This document shows, piece after piece, positions 11,929 through 12,785 of a DNA stretch of 12,785 bases. A model generated the notes under the pieces. It saw only the letters and a list, made by a program, of their open reading frames with translations, did no database searches and was not told where the DNA came from. How positions within the stretch are numbered: the stretch's first letter is position 1; each line of letters begins with the position of its first letter. The position numbers were made by a program, and so were the translations under genes. The DNA is from Oribacterium sp. UBA6992 (lineage in GTDB: Bacteria > Bacillota > Clostridia > Lachnospirales > Lachnospiraceae), in contig DJXY01000008.1 of assembly GCA_002449915.1 (NCBI GenBank), forward strand, positions 1 through 12,785. Reading direction: 5' to 3'.

Positions 11929-12785
11929 ATGAAAAATATCCTACATATTTTCCATAAACGGAGAACCGCCGGAGCGGAAATCAGTTTAGCTGATCAGAAT
12001 TTTTCCAACGGTAATTCACCGGATAATGGAAATAATAATTTCAATGATTTCTTTAATCAGTTCCAGAATCAGTTCAATAATAACGGACAGAATCAGGGAA
12101 AGGGTGGAAATCAGTATCATCCTAAAAACAGAAGACCGCAGATGTTTTATTATTTCATCGCTCTTATTATTATACTCCTGCTTAATACCTATGTATTTCC
12201 ATCGCTTCTCAACCGGAGCGTGAAGCAGACAACGTATACAGAGTTTATGAATGCGGTCAATAACAACGCAATCACCAATGTAAATCTCAGTGATGATACG
12301 ATCACGTATATTGCAACGGTAAACGGAACCAATATAACATGCAGTACAGGACGTCTTAAAAATGAGTATACAGAGGCGCAGGTACTGCAGAAGCTTTACA
12401 GCCAGGGAGTCAACTTTGATGAGCAGATTCCGGTTGAGACAAGTCCTCTCTTAAGCTTCCTGCTGAGTTGGATTTTCCCGATCCTGATTTTCTGGATGCT
12501 TGGAAACTGGCTCTCCAAACGGATGGCGGCATCGATGGGCTCCATGGGCGGAGGTGGCATGTTTGGCGGTTTCGGCAAGTCCAATGCGAGAGAATATGAA
12601 AAAACCGATGGCAATGTTGTAACCTTTAAGGATGTTGCCGGGGAGGACGAGGCCAAGGAGCTTTTGACAGAAATGGTAGATTATCTTAAGGTCCCGGATA
12701 AGTATACCAAAATTGGCGCACATATCCCTAAAGGAGCATTACTTGTAGGTCCTCCCGGAACTGGTAAGACTCTTCTTGCCAAGGC
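11929..12785 (+). CDS. ftsH: ATP-dependent zinc metalloprotease FtsH, 5' part
   Basis: The frame is open from the ATG at 11929 to the window end, giving 285 residues. FtsH is a membrane-anchored hexameric AAA+ protease that removes misassembled membrane proteins and some regulators. In order: a hydrophilic N-terminal extension (1-70) with an Asn/Gln/Phe-rich stretch (about 24-62); membrane helix 1 (about 72-90); an extracytoplasmic domain with [10 protein letters not shown] (101-110); membrane helix 2 (about 175-192); a Gly/Met-rich linker (203-217); and the AAA+ start with [15 protein letters not shown] (231-245) and Walker A GPPGTGKT (274-281). Walker B, SRH and the HEXXH zinc site lie beyond the window. 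GAAAGGAAAGG before the ATG is a usable ribosome binding site. The long polar head is unlike E. coli FtsH, whose first helix starts almost at residue 1. Confidence 0.95.
   Translation, partial: MKNILHIFHKRRTAGAEISLADQNFSNGNSPDNGNNNFNDFFNQFQNQFNNNGQNQGKGGNQYHPKNRRPQMFYYFIALIIILLLNTYVFPSLLNRSVKQTTYTEFMNAVNNNAITNVNLSDDTITYIATVNGTNITCSTGRLKNEYTEAQVLQKLYSQGVNFDEQIPVETSPLLSFLLSWIFPILIFWMLGNWLSKRMAASMGSMGGGGMFGGFGKSNAREYEKTDGNVVTFKDVAGEDEAKELLTEMVDYLKVPDKYTKIGAHIPKGALLVGPPGTGKTLLAK

Noticed and set aside
12026..12223. 65-codon frame inside the start of ftsH
   Set aside because: It overlaps ftsH in another frame; the ftsH frame gives membrane helices, the AAA+ start and Walker A, while this one gives low-complexity Ile/Ser sequence.

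Overview
The window looks like chromosome of an anaerobic, fermentative Firmicute of the class Clostridia, probably Lachnospiraceae-like. The basis is strong AGGAGG-type ribosome binding sites, gene order and protein style (EF-P with a Bacillus-type lysine loop, a CopA/CsoR copper module of Gram-positive type, an Asn-rich FtsH head). The assignment to family is inference. No mobile element, tRNA, rRNA or CRISPR array was seen.

Region 1 (1-5250) is a citrate lyase locus. It holds the 3' end of citE (beta subunit), citF (alpha subunit), a terminator, then a second unit of three genes: a stand-alone GNAT protein that is a clear relative of the N-terminal half of CitC, then citX and citG, which build and attach the phosphoribosyl-dephospho-CoA prosthetic group. 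The ligase gene citC, which acetylates that group, lies convergently on the minus strand with its own extended -10 promoter. The locus therefore carries two CitC-type GNAT domains: one in the full two-domain CitC, the other alone with a different tail. The stand-alone gene has no visible Shine-Dalgarno and sits directly behind two tandem TGCTATAAT elements, which suggests a leaderless mRNA.

Region 2 (5251-8470) is housekeeping. efp (elongation factor P) runs divergently from citC and ends in a good terminator. It is followed by argS (arginyl-tRNA synthetase) and a YfcE-type phosphodiesterase, closely coupled to argS.

Region 3 (8471-11778) is a copper export module. A 438-base gene-free stretch holds a terminator, direct repeats and a textbook promoter whose spacer is filled by a CsoR-type operator. 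Then come a structured leader, copA (P1B-type copper ATPase) and csoR (copper-sensing repressor). CopA carries an extra C-terminal metal-binding (HMA) domain that is a complete CopZ chaperone. It is preceded in frame by its own Shine-Dalgarno and ATG, and joined to CopA through a seven-A run one base off from a stop codon. The locus can plausibly make both a CopA-CopZ fusion and free CopZ, with the A run deciding the balance.

Region 4 (11929-end) is the start of ftsH, a membrane AAA+ protease, running off the window. It has an unusual Asn/Gln/Phe-rich cytoplasmic N-terminal extension.
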